Positions 27,535 to 36,340 of a stretch of 64,000 nt of DNA are shown here, piece after piece. The translations under genes were made by a program, and so were the position numbers. Numbering within the stretch: the first letter of the stretch is position 1; every line of letters starts with the position of its first letter. The notes beneath the pieces were generated by a model. The model worked only from the letters and a program-made list of their open reading frames with translations, was not told the origin of the DNA and did not search any database. Source of the stretch: a bacterium (lineage in GTDB: Bacteria > Actinomycetota > Acidimicrobiia > Spongiisociales > Spongiisociaceae); NCBI GenBank assembly GCA_028821575.1, contig JAPPFW010000092.1, positions 62,001 through 126,000 of the forward strand. Reading direction: 5' to 3'.

Positions 27535-27743
27535 ATGCCGCTCTCCAATCAGTCCGGAACTCGAGTACATGGCAGGGTACCGTGATCCGAGCGGATCTAC
27601 GAGGAACGCCTGCGGGCCGCGGGCCTCTCCGAGCTGGTTGAGGGTAGGGACGGCTTCAAGCCGCCTTGCCAGGGCTCACTGACCGGTCATCCACCATTCG
27701 GCGAGCACCGGGGAGTTGTGGTCGCCGTCGGGTCGGGTGTGAA

Positions 27744-28160
27744 CTACAGCCTGAGCACCGCGGCGTCAGGCGACTCGGGCCGCGGGCCGAGCGTCTGGTT
27801 CCGGCAGTCGGCGACCAGGTCGAGCTCCTCCATGACGATCTGGCCGACCAACGCTTCCGTACCGGGCGGCACCACGATGCAGCGAGCGAACGTCCAGCGG
27901 TCACCGATGTGCACGGTGAGGGGACCGGCAATCGGAAGCTCGCCTCGCCGCCCGTCCGCGTAGGCGACAGGGCCGCTGCCCACGACCTCGACCCCCAGCC
28001 GTTGCACAACTTCCTCGGGAAGCGCGAGCATCACCGCGCCGGTGTCCGCTATGGCTCTGACGGTGGTCCGGCGGACTTCCGCATCCTTGAGCAGTCCCTG
28101 CTTGACCAGCTCGAGGTCTCCCACATTCTCCAACCCGACCTCAACTGCAATCTCGCCCAT
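27744..28160 (-). CDS. Clan AA (retropepsin-like) aspartic protease
   Basis: 138 residues. The single-domain catalytic motif is 'RAIADTGAVMLALPEEVVQRLG' region (Asp-Thr-Gly near residue 39) and a C-terminal flap/Ile-Val-Gly region 'ALVGQIVMEELDLVAD'. These small soluble proteins are predicted to be dimeric aspartic proteases of unknown role. The ATG at 28160 has GGAGG six bases upstream. It sits between grdC and grdA, where grdD would be expected; a role in processing a Grd subunit is possible but nothing in the sequence shows it. Confidence 0.8.
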   Translation of the reverse strand: MGEIAVEVGLENVGDLELVKQGLLKDAEVRRTTVRAIADTGAVMLALPEEVVQRLGVEVVGSGPVAYADGRRGELPIAGPLTVHIGDRWTFARCIVVPPGTEALVGQIVMEELDLVADCRNQTLGPRPESPDAAVLRL

Positions 28161-28224
28161 CCCTTCCCTCCATGTTCGCGTCCAGCCCTGTCCGGCTGCC
28201 GATAGTCGCTGACAGTGCCGTGTT

Positions 28225-28317
28225 TCAACGATTATTATCGCACATTACCATGCATACCATGCTCTTGGTGTTGCGCACATCCGCTTCCAACTTCCTCCGA
28301 ATCGGTGACTCGTTCAC
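28225..28317 (-). CDS. 30-residue ORF start-stop coupled to grdC (possible grdD remnant)
   Basis: A GTG overlaps the grdC stop (GTGA) and opens a frame of 30 codons beginning 'VNESPIRRKLEADVR' and ending at 28225. grdD normally follows grdC directly, so a coupled but very short frame at this exact place could be what is left of grdD after a deletion, or a new small protein. I cannot show homology to GrdD. Confidence 0.35.
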   Translation of the reverse strand: MNESPIRRKLEADVRNTKSMVCMVMCDNNR

Positions 28318-29741
28318 ATCACGACCGGTCTCTCGACCACGAACGAGACGCCATCCACCAGCTGCGTCATTCGCCCCAGGAACAGGCTGCCCTTGGCGAC
28401 GATCATCGCCCGGTCCAACTCTCCCCTGCGCATGGCCTGCTGTGCATGCCCCAGGTAGGGAACACCGGCGGGGATGTGGCCCTGGGTGGGTGCGAAGCCC
28501 GGCATGCCGCGCTCGGCCACGAACCGGTCGATGTCTCCTCTGGCGATCTCGCCCCGTAGCACCGCCATGGCGGCCAGGGTCCGGTAGTTGGTCCGGGGCA
28601 CGTCGCCGCTCCCTCCCGGCACGGTGATCTCGGGGTTGTGCATCTCCACCGCATACCGATCGATGTCGATCATGCCGAGCCCGGCCCCTACCAGCGGCTC
28701 CACGACCAGCGCCTCGTAGACGGCACGGGGGGACGACCCGGCACCGATCGGATGCTTGCCGGTGACGTCGAGCCGCAGCCGCATGCCCTCTCCGTCGGCG
28801 GGGCCGACGAGGAAGGCCATGGAGGCGAGGCAGTCCTCCATGACCGGTACACCGTTGCGTAGGTGGGCGGCGAACTTCATGCCGAGTTTCGCCTGCGAGC
28901 CCCCACCCAGGACCACGATGTAGTCGTGTAGTCCCGCGGCGACCATCGCCCCCGCCGCGATCAGCGCATGCACCGGAGCGGCGCAGAAGGCCTTGATGTC
29001 CGAACCGGTGGCGTTCACGCATCCGACCACCTCCCCGACGGCCTTGGACAGGCTGCCGCCACCCCGCTGGTAGCGGTCCCCTACCGCCTCCTCCCCGCTG
29101 TTGAGCAGGTAGTCGACCCGGGATGCCGCCAGGTTGCTGCTCCTCAGGAGATCGGAAACGACCAGGACCGCGGTCGCTTTGCAGACCAGGTTCTCGAGCA
29201 GGACAGACGCCGACAGGGACGCATCCTGCTCGTGGGCGGTGCGGATGAACCCTGCCACGCGCCCCCCGTGGTAGAGCGGGAGGCCGGCGCCGCCGCCCAC
29301 GACCGCCCTCAACTCGGAGCGACCGACCCCGACAATCCGGTCCGACCGGTGGTCGAAGTCAACGATCTCCGCCCGGGCCTGCGCAGCCAGTTCTTCGTCG
29401 ATGGTGAGCAGATCGAAGTCGTCGCACAACTTCATGAGGCCGTAGAGCGCGGCCTGGGTGATCATCCGCCCGAAGGACCCGGAGGGTCCGGCTGACCGGA
29501 TCGGATTCCGGTACCAGGGCCGGGGGATCGAGGCCAGGTCATCGGGCTGGAGGTTGCCGATGAAGACCTGGTTGGGAGGGTACCGGACCACCTCATCCCA
29601 CGGTCGCAGGGCCTCGGTCATCGAGGCCAGAAGGGACGGGTCCCTTTCGATCTCGCGGACGGGTTTCGATCCGTACCGGACGAGGTCGGGAGCGTGGGCC
29701 AGCGCGTAGGACGTGTTGAGGATGGCGGGTTCCCGTATCAA
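28314..29741 (-). CDS. grdC: Glycine/sarcosine/betaine reductase component C, beta subunit (GrdC)
   Basis: About 475 residues. The N-terminal half has the GrdC hallmark 'YPPNQVFIGNLQPDDLASIP' and 'RPWYRNP'; the C-terminal half is a KAS III/thiolase-like fold with a candidate active Cys in 'DIKAFCAAPVHAL', 'IVVLGGGSQAKLG' and a late His/Asn region 'EMHNPEITVPG'. Component C releases acetyl phosphate from Se-carboxymethyl-GrdA by arsenolysis/phosphorolysis-type chemistry, coupling glycine reduction to energy. The TTG at 29741 has GGAG eight bases upstream; a GTG at 29768 is the longer alternative. No grdD, grdB or grdE is visible in the window. Confidence 0.88.
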   Translation of the reverse strand: MIREPAILNTSYALAHAPDLVRYGSKPVREIERDPSLLASMTEALRPWDEVVRYPPNQVFIGNLQPDDLASIPRPWYRNPIRSAGPSGSFGRMITQAALYGLMKLCDDFDLLTIDEELAAQARAEIVDFDHRSDRIVGVGRSELRAVVGGGAGLPLYHGGRVAGFIRTAHEQDASLSASVLLENLVCKATAVLVVSDLLRSSNLAASRVDYLLNSGEEAVGDRYQRGGGSLSKAVGEVVGCVNATGSDIKAFCAAPVHALIAAGAMVAAGLHDYIVVLGGGSQAKLGMKFAAHLRNGVPVMEDCLASMAFLVGPADGEGMRLRLDVTGKHPIGAGSSPRAVYEALVVEPLVGAGLGMIDIDRYAVEMHNPEITVPGGSGDVPRTNYRTLAAMAVLRGEIARGDIDRFVAERGMPGFAPTQGHIPAGVPYLGHAQQAMRRGELDRAMIVAKGSLFLGRMTQLVDGVSFVVERPVVM

Positions 29742-29852
29742 AGTACATTCTCCAGGGTCACGGGACACGCCGAAACACGGGTCCGCGGATACTCGGAGCC
29801 CGAGGGTAATGCTGCCGGGAGGGCTCCGGCCCCGGTCGGATCGACCAAAGCC

Positions 29853-30812
29853 CTACGAGGCGGCTTCCCGCCTGGAATCGCGGATCCGTACCAGGTCGGT
29901 GACCACCACTCCGAGCAGGACCAGCACGCCACCCACGACGATGCCCGGCTGGATCTGCTCGTCCAGCACCAGCACACCACCGACCACGGCGACGAACGGC
30001 ACGATATAGGCGGTGATCGCCGAATACGTAACGGTGACGTGGCGAATGAGGAGGAAGTAGAGAGCCAGCGGGACGAGGTTACCCATCAGCCCGACATACG
30101 CCACGCTCATGCCTCCTATCGACGAAAGGGTGTCAGGGATCCCTTCGAACACCACGGCCAGCAGCAACAGCCCTGCACCGCCGAGAGCCAGCTGAACTCC
30201 TGTGACGGCCAGCACCGAGTAGCGGCCCGCATACCGCTTGGCATACACGGCTGCGAAGGCCACCGACACCACACTTCCAAGCGCCAACACACCGGCAAGC
30301 GGTGGGTTTCCGCCCCCGGCAATGCCCGAGTCGCCTCCAAGCAGGAGTACGGCCACCCCACCGAGACCGAGGGTGAGCCCGAAGAGGACCGGTGCCTTGA
30401 GCCGCTCGTTCGAGAGCATGAAGTGAGCCACAGCAGCAGTGCAGAGCGGGATGAGGGCGCTTACCAGCGCCACGAAACCGGCGGAGGCGTTCGCCAGAGC
30501 CAGGTTACGGGCGTGGTACGGGAGCAAGATGGCCAGAATCGCTAGTGCCCCGCCCACCCGCCACTCAATCGGGCCGAGCAGCTTCCCTGTGTGTAGACCA
30601 CCGGTCAAGACGACGATCGCGACCGCTCCGACCAACGAGGAACCCGACGCGACGGTGAGCGGCCCCAAGCCCTCTCGCAGGGCGACGCGGATCCCTACGG
30701 GTGACGTACCCCACCCGAAGCTGATCACCAGCAGTAGGGCCCAGATCGCGTAGTTGGAGGAGAAGAACCTCGCTGCGTACGAAGTTGCAGGCTGCCGTTG
30801 GCGGAGGATCAC
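29853..30812 (-). CDS. EamA/DMT-family transporter (paralogue 2)
   Basis: 319 residues, ten predicted membrane helices. A clear paralogue of the gene at 26024-26959, from 'WALLLVISFGWGTSPVGI' to the C-terminal 'DEQIQPGI'. It is upstream of grdC by about 110 bases, so the two paralogues bracket the Grd-like genes. The first ~25 residues are not shared, so a start at 'YAIWALL' or slightly upstream is possible. Confidence 0.88.
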   Translation of the reverse strand: MILRQRQPATSYAARFFSSNYAIWALLLVISFGWGTSPVGIRVALREGLGPLTVASGSSLVGAVAIVVLTGGLHTGKLLGPIEWRVGGALAILAILLPYHARNLALANASAGFVALVSALIPLCTAAVAHFMLSNERLKAPVLFGLTLGLGGVAVLLLGGDSGIAGGGNPPLAGVLALGSVVSVAFAAVYAKRYAGRYSVLAVTGVQLALGGAGLLLLAVVFEGIPDTLSSIGGMSVAYVGLMGNLVPLALYFLLIRHVTVTYSAITAYIVPFVAVVGGVLVLDEQIQPGIVVGGVLVLLGVVVTDLVRIRDSRREAAS

Positions 30813-30903
30813 GGACGCCCGGTGCGGTCCGGAGAGGTCGGAGCGCCGGATGCAACCGCCGGCCGGGTGTCCCGAAGGTCAGCTGAGGGGAAACCGGATG
30901 AGT

Positions 30904-31275
30904 TCATCCACGAAACTCCGGACGCAGGGGATAGTCCTCCGCCCTGCCCGTATCGCCGGGCTGGATGACGAAGTCCCGACGATCACGGTAGAGGCTGGCG
31001 CGGTTGAGCACATAGTTGACCCCCGGCTTCATGTCGTCCCAGTGGGTCATCAACCAGTACTTGTGGTCTCCGATGAACAGGTAGGTATTCTTCATGCGGA
31101 AGAAGCGGCCGGTCACGCCCTCGCCTGCGCGGAACCGCTCGCAGACCGCCTCGAGAAGCTCCTGCTGTCCGTCCTTCTCGGAGAGCACGTACTCGTGAGG
31201 CCAGGTCTCCCGGTAGGTGACCGCCTCCCGCCAGGGGGCACGGGAGATGAGGTCGGTCAACTTGAGTGCCGTCAC
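30904..31275 (-). CDS. Conserved-looking protein of unknown function, coupled to the macro-domain gene
   Basis: 123 residues from the GTG at 31275, which overlaps the macro-domain stop (GTGA) and has GGAG nine bases upstream. The sequence is soluble and aromatic-rich: 'TGRFFRMKNTYLFIGDHKY' and 'WLMTHWDDMKPGVNYVLNR' with a charged N-terminal helix. No signal peptide or membrane segment. I do not recognise the family. Coupling with a macro domain suggests a shared substrate or complex, perhaps in ADP-ribose or nucleotide metabolism. Confidence 0.7.
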   Translation of the reverse strand: MTALKLTDLISRAPWREAVTYRETWPHEYVLSEKDGQQELLEAVCERFRAGEGVTGRFFRMKNTYLFIGDHKYWLMTHWDDMKPGVNYVLNRASLYRDRRDFVIQPGDTGRAEDYPLRPEFRG

Positions 31276-31835
31276 CTTGAGCCGCTCCCTGTTGGCGGCG
31301 CCGCCGCGATTGCCCTCTCCAAGCCCCGCCGGAATGCCGCTGCGGTCCGGCCGTCGTAGCCCACCAACCGGATCTCGCGCAAGACGCCACGATGCTGCTG
31401 GACCCACCGGATGCACTGTGAGGCTATCACCTCGGTGGCGGCATCCAGCGGATAGCCGAACACCCCCGTCGAGATGGCCGGCATGGCCACGGTCTCAGCG
31501 CCTACCCGGGCCGAGGCGTCGAGGGCCGCCCGTATGGCATCCCGAAGCAGAGCCGGGTTGTCCTGCCCCTCCCTGTAGCGGGGCCCCACGACGTGTACGA
31601 CCCACGTTGCCTGCAACCGACCACCGACCGTGACCGCGGCGTCGCCGGATCGGATCGGGCCGTGCTCGGACACCCAACGGTCGGAGTCCGCCACGAACTC
31701 CTCACCGCCGACCGACGCCAGGGCGGCCGCCAGTCCGCCACCGTGGCGGAGGTACTCGTTGGCGGCGTTCACGATCACATCGACGCGTTCCGACGTGATG
31801 TCCGCCTGGAGCACCTTCACTGTCTGATCCTCCAC
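31272..31835 (-). CDS. Macro domain protein (ADP-ribose binding/hydrolysis)
   Basis: 187 residues. 'VKVLQADITSERVDVIVNAA' start, 'NAANEYLRHGGGLAAAL' (distal-ribose loop with the catalytic-type Asn and Gly-rich loop) and 'AMPAISTGVFGYP' (phosphate loop) define the macro fold. The GTG at 31835 follows GGAGGAGGAGG. Members remove ADP-ribose from proteins or hydrolyse O-acetyl-ADP-ribose. The gene overlaps the unknown 123-residue gene by four bases. Confidence 0.9.
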   Translation of the reverse strand: MEDQTVKVLQADITSERVDVIVNAANEYLRHGGGLAAALASVGGEEFVADSDRWVSEHGPIRSGDAAVTVGGRLQATWVVHVVGPRYREGQDNPALLRDAIRAALDASARVGAETVAMPAISTGVFGYPLDAATEVIASQCIRWVQQHRGVLREIRLVGYDGRTAAAFRRGLERAIAAAPPTGSGSR

Positions 31836-32063
31836 TGACCTCCTCCTCCCAGTGTGTCGCGGCCTGACACTTCGGCCACCGATCCGGACCTTACCGAGAC
31901 CATGTGACATATGACGCGCCGACCCCTTCAATCCCGGCAACCCGTACGAACCCCGTCTGCCACGGTGTCTTCATCCCTGGTCCGGACGCCAGGGACCGGG
32001 GCAACGGGTGGGTAGGGTGATTGTCTGCATCAGCACGCCGAGACGGGAGTTGGGCGAGTCAGG

Positions 32064-33683
32064 ATGGCGAATCGGCTCAAGTACTGGGGATGGGGATACG
32101 AAGGGCACGGACTCTCGACCTCGGACCGGGACGCCCTGCTCCATACCCTCGCAACGGTGTACGGCGTCACCGCCACGGGGACCGGGGCGGTACCCGCTCT
32201 CGACGGTATAGCCCTCCCGCCTGGCCGCCTCGATCCACCGGCGAGCCTCGATTCCATATGCACGCAGGAGCCGTACGAGCGAGCGCTGCACAGCTTCGGG
32301 CAGTCCCAGCCCGACTCGATCAGGTTATTCGCGAGCGACTTCGGCCACGCTCCCGATGTGATCGCTTACCCGAGGAACGATGCCGACGTGGCAGCCCTGC
32401 TGGACTGGGCAGGCGAGGAGGGAGCTGCTCTCATCCCGTTCGGCGGTGGTTCGTCGGTGGTGGGCGGGGTGACGCCGGATGTGGCTGACGGCTTCGCCGG
32501 AGTCGTCACCATGGACATGAGCCGCATGAACCGGGTTCTCGAGGTCGACACGCTGTCGCGAGCCGCGCGCATCCAGGGCGGAGCACGCGGACCCCAACTC
32601 GAGGCCGCCCTCAAACCCCACGGGGTGACGCTCCGTCACTTCCCCCAGTCCTTCCAGCACTCCACCCTGGGAGGCTGGATCGCCACCCGGTCGGGAGGCC
32701 ACTTCGCAACCTTGTACACCCACATCGACGACCTGGTCGAGAACGTCACCATGGTCACGCCCGCGGGTCGGATGGAGTCGCGGCGGCTACCGGGGTCGGG
32801 AGCCGGCCCGAGCCCCGACCGCCTGGTCATCGGCTCCGAGGGTTCGCTGGGAATCATCACCGAGGCCTGGGTGAGGGTGCAGGGACGGGTCAGGTTCAAA
32901 GCGACCGCCGGCTTCCGCTTCCCGGACTTCCTCCAAGCCGCCGGAGCGGTCCGGGCGATCGCCCAGGCCGGCCTGTTCCCCGCCAACGTGAGGATCGTGG
33001 ACGGGGTGGAACTAGCAGTGAACGGGGCCGGGGACGGTTCGTTCACGCTGATGGTGGTCTCCTTCGAGTCGGCCGACCGTCCCGTCGACACGTGGATGGA
33101 CCTCGCGGAGGAATGCGCCCTGAGCCACGGCGGGGTGACGGACACCGATTGGCGGACCGACCCGCAAGCCCACCTGACCGGAGCGGCGGGCGCATGGCGG
33201 GAAGCCTTCATCAGGATGCCCTACAACCGGGAGGTCCTGACACCGCTCGGGATCATCTCGGACACCTTCGAATCGGCCATCACCTGGGACCGCTTCGAGT
33301 CCTTCTACCACGACATCCGGCAGGCCACCCACGATGCCATCCGCGAGTCGACCGGCCGGGAAGGCGCAGTTTCGTGCCGGTTCAGCCACGCCTACCCGGA
33401 CGGTCCTGCCCCCTACTTCGCGTTCCACTGCGCCGCCGACCCGGCTTCCATGCTCGATCAATGGTGGGAGATCAAGCGCGCCGTATCCGACGCCGTGCTC
33501 GACAGCGGCGGCACCATCACCCACCACCACGCTATCGGCCGCGACCACCAGCCCTGGTACGAGCGGCAAAGACCTCCGCTGTTCGGCGACGTCCTAGCAC
33601 GTGCCAAGACACACCTGGACCCGCAGGGAATCCTCAACCCCGGAGTGTTGGTACGTGCAGATGGACACCACTCCAGTTCATAG
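32064..33683 (+). CDS. FAD-binding oxidase, alkyldihydroxyacetonephosphate synthase-like
   Basis: 539 residues of the PCMH/vanillyl-alcohol-oxidase fold. The FAD pyrophosphate loop is 'PFGGGSSVVGG' (125-135); 'STLGGWIATRSGG' near residue 195 and 'GSEGSLGIITEAWVRV' follow; the C-terminal 'THHHAIGRDHQPWY' is the His-rich active-site motif of alkyl-DHAP synthase. Those enzymes swap an acyl for an alkyl chain to make ether lipids. D-lactate/glycolate oxidase-type chemistry is the alternative, but the HHH motif favours AGPS. It is the only plus-strand gene between 16.4 and 56.5 kb and no DHAP acyltransferase is nearby. Confidence 0.85.
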   Translation: MANRLKYWGWGYEGHGLSTSDRDALLHTLATVYGVTATGTGAVPALDGIALPPGRLDPPASLDSICTQEPYERALHSFGQSQPDSIRLFASDFGHAPDVIAYPRNDADVAALLDWAGEEGAALIPFGGGSSVVGGVTPDVADGFAGVVTMDMSRMNRVLEVDTLSRAARIQGGARGPQLEAALKPHGVTLRHFPQSFQHSTLGGWIATRSGGHFATLYTHIDDLVENVTMVTPAGRMESRRLPGSGAGPSPDRLVIGSEGSLGIITEAWVRVQGRVRFKATAGFRFPDFLQAAGAVRAIAQAGLFPANVRIVDGVELAVNGAGDGSFTLMVVSFESADRPVDTWMDLAEECALSHGGVTDTDWRTDPQAHLTGAAGAWREAFIRMPYNREVLTPLGIISDTFESAITWDRFESFYHDIRQATHDAIRESTGREGAVSCRFSHAYPDGPAPYFAFHCAADPASMLDQWWEIKRAVSDAVLDSGGTITHHHAIGRDHQPWYERQRPPLFGDVLARAKTHLDPQGILNPGVLVRADGHHSSS

Positions 33684-33867
33684 GCTATCGGGAGTCGATG
33701 GAAGACGGAGACGTTGCAGGTCGCGCCACCCGGACTCGAGAAACCCGCAGCAGCAGGTACCGTCCCGGTTCCGTCTAAAAAGCGAGGAGCGGTCCTACTC
33801 CGGCCCGGTGCCCGCTAGAAGGTTCCCGAGCCGGTCCGAACCTGATCCGCCGGGCCGGCAACCTGTC

Positions 33868-35403
33868 TCATGCGTCTCCGTCGGACACCCCTGCCATCCA
33901 CAGACCCAGACGATGGACGGTTGCTTCCTCCTGGTCCAGGATGCCCATGATCCTGCCCTCGAACATCACGGCTATCCGGTCCGAGAGGCCGATCACCTCG
34001 TCGAGGTCCTCCGATATGAGCAGGATGGCGGTGCCCCCGGCTCGCTGCTGCATCAGGACCGAGTGAATGTACTCGGCAGCGCCTATGTCGACGCCGCGGG
34101 TGGGCTGGGCAGCGATCAGAACCTCGGGCTCACCGGACAACTCCCGGGCGATGATGAGCTTCTGGATGTTCCCTCCCGACAGGTTGGCGGTGGGCGTGTC
34201 CAGCGAGGGGGTCTTGACGGTGAAACGGTCGACGAGGTCCGAGCAGGCCGACTCGATCTCCTTGAAGTCCAGGAAGCCGCGCCGACTCGTGGGCGGCATG
34301 TCGTGACTGGTCAGGATCATGTTCTCGGCGACGCTGAACTCTCCGATCGTGCCGTCCCGCATCCGCTCCTCGGGGATGTAGGAGACGCCCAGACGACGGA
34401 TCTGCTTGGGAGTCTTGTGGGTCGTATGGGCGCCGTTCATGACGACGTCGCCGGATGAGACCGGGCGGAGACCGGCGAGCGCCTCGGCCAACTCACGTTG
34501 ACCGTTGCCGGAAACGCCGGCGATCCCCACCACCTCGCCGCTCCGGACCTCCAGGTTGAATTCCGAGACAGCGGCCGTTCCGCGGTCGCCGAGCACTTCG
34601 AGATCGCTGATGGAGATCCGGGCCTGCCCGACCGCCGATTCACCCCTCTCGGGCGCCAGCCTGACCTCCCGTCCCACCATCATGTGGGCCAGTTGCTCCC
34701 TGCTGGTCTCCGAAGGCATCGTCCGTCCTGTCACCCGACCGCCCCGCAGCACGGTTATCCGGTCGGACAGGCTCATCACCTCGTGCAGTTTGTGCGAGAT
34801 GAACACCAGGCCCCGGCCCCCGTCGGTCATCTGGCGCAGCGTCACGAACAGATCCTCCACCTCGGAGGGAGTCAGAACCGAGGTCGGCTCGTCGAGGATC
34901 AGGATCGAGACATCTCGGTAGATGGCCTTCATGATCTCGACGCGCTGACGTTCGCCGACCGCCAACTGCCAGATGTACGCCTCCGGATCGACCTGCAGTC
35001 CGTAGGCCTCGGATAACTCCCGGATCCGTCGACGAACGGGATCGAGGTCTTGCAGGAGTCGCCTACCGGCAGGAAGCCCGAGCGCAACGTTCTCGGCCAC
35101 GGTGAGGGTGGGGACCAGCATGAAGTGCTGGTGGATCATGCCGATCCCCTGCTCGATGGCATCCGAGGGGGAGTCGATCGTGACTGTCTCGCCTCGCAGC
35201 CTTATCCCGCCCTCGTCAGCGTGATACAGCCCGTACAGGATCTTCATCAGCGTGCTCTTGCCCGCCCCGTTCTCGCCCAGCAGCGTGTGCACCTCACCGG
35301 GCCGGACATCGAAGTCGACCCGGTCGTTGGCTACCACCCCTGGGAAACGCTTGGTTATCCCTTCCATCTCGAGGAGGGGCGTTCCGGGGGCAACTGCAGG
35401 CAT
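33868..35403 (-). CDS. Dual ATP-binding protein of BMP-type ABC importer (system 3)
   Basis: 511 residues. Domain 1: Walker A 'GENGAGKST', signature region '[10 protein letters not shown]', Walker B '[11 protein letters not shown]'. Domain 2: degenerate Walker A '[10 protein letters not shown]', signature 'LSGGNIQK', Walker B position '[12 protein letters not shown]'. It is closest by eye to system 1's ATPase ('[18 protein letters not shown]' shared). It remains intact although the binding-protein gene of this system is broken. Confidence 0.93.
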   Translation of the reverse strand: MPAVAPGTPLLEMEGITKRFPGVVANDRVDFDVRPGEVHTLLGENGAGKSTLMKILYGLYHADEGGIRLRGETVTIDSPSDAIEQGIGMIHQHFMLVPTLTVAENVALGLPAGRRLLQDLDPVRRRIRELSEAYGLQVDPEAYIWQLAVGERQRVEIMKAIYRDVSILILDEPTSVLTPSEVEDLFVTLRQMTDGGRGLVFISHKLHEVMSLSDRITVLRGGRVTGRTMPSETSREQLAHMMVGREVRLAPERGESAVGQARISISDLEVLGDRGTAAVSEFNLEVRSGEVVGIAGVSGNGQRELAEALAGLRPVSSGDVVMNGAHTTHKTPKQIRRLGVSYIPEERMRDGTIGEFSVAENMILTSHDMPPTSRRGFLDFKEIESACSDLVDRFTVKTPSLDTPTANLSGGNIQKLIIARELSGEPEVLIAAQPTRGVDIGAAEYIHSVLMQQRAGGTAILLISEDLDEVIGLSDRIAVMFEGRIMGILDQEEATVHRLGLWMAGVSDGDA

Positions 35404-35407
35404 GGGC

Positions 35408-36340
35408 CTAATGCCCCCTTTGGAATGGACGGGTGAGAGCAGACGGCTGGCCGGTACGCCGCGAGACCAGCACCAGCACCAGGATGGTCAGCACCGCGGG
35501 GAACATGCCCACGATGCTGGCCGTCGTTCCCACCACGATGCCGAGGGTCTTCCATTGGAGAACCGTCGCCGACACGAGACCGAATACGAGCGAACCCGCC
35601 ATGACCCCGGACGGACGCCACGCTCCGAAGTACACGAGGGCGATAGCAATGAACCCGTGCCCGTTGGTCAGGTTTTGCTGGAAGATCCCCAACTCGAGAG
35701 CGAGCGCTGCGCCTGCCAGTCCAGCTAGGGCGTTACCTACGAAGATGGTCATGTAGCGGGTCCGGTTGACGCTGACACCCAAGCTGTCGGCTGCTTCGGG
35801 TGTCTCCCCCACCGCCCGCACATTCAATCCGAACGGGGTCCTGTTGATGACGAACCACATTGCCGGCACCAGGAGGAAAGCCACGTATACGAGCACGTTC
35901 TGGTGGAACAGCACCTCCCCGACCCACGGCAGGTCTCCCAGCAGCGGTATCGCCAGGTCACCCAAGCCGTCGATAGGGGTTGGAGTCCCGACCTGTTTCT
36001 GGAAGAGGAGGTCGCTCAGGCCCAGACCGAAGATGAAGATGCCGATGCCGCTGATCCCCTGCTCGGCTTTGAGGGCCAGCGTCACGACCCCGTACACGAT
36101 GCCCATCACCCCGCCGACGACCAGGCTGACCACGATGCCGAAGAGGACGCTGTCGGTCCTGAGAGTGGCGTAGTAGGCCCCGTAGGCCCCCAGGAGCATC
36201 ACGCCCTCCACGCCCAGGTTGAGCACGCCGCTTCGCTGGCCGAGGGTCTCGCCCAGGGCGGCCAGCAGGAACGGCGTCGCCAGCCGGATTCCGGAGGCGA
36301 CGGTGGCCAGCAGCACCGATACGGTCAGGAAGTCGCTCAC
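35408..36340 (-). CDS. BMP-type ABC importer permease (system 3, second subunit)
   Basis: 310 residues, hydrophobic, with '[20 protein letters not shown]' near residue 28 and the loop '[20 protein letters not shown]'. It overlaps the upstream permease by four bases and ends four bases before the ATPase start. Intact. Confidence 0.92.
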   Translation of the reverse strand: MSDFLTVSVLLATVASGIRLATPFLLAALGETLGQRSGVLNLGVEGVMLLGAYGAYYATLRTDSVLFGIVVSLVVGGVMGIVYGVVTLALKAEQGISGIGIFIFGLGLSDLLFQKQVGTPTPIDGLGDLAIPLLGDLPWVGEVLFHQNVLVYVAFLLVPAMWFVINRTPFGLNVRAVGETPEAADSLGVSVNRTRYMTIFVGNALAGLAGAALALELGIFQQNLTNGHGFIAIALVYFGAWRPSGVMAGSLVFGLVSATVLQWKTLGIVVGTTASIVGMFPAVLTILVLVLVSRRTGQPSALTRPFQRGH

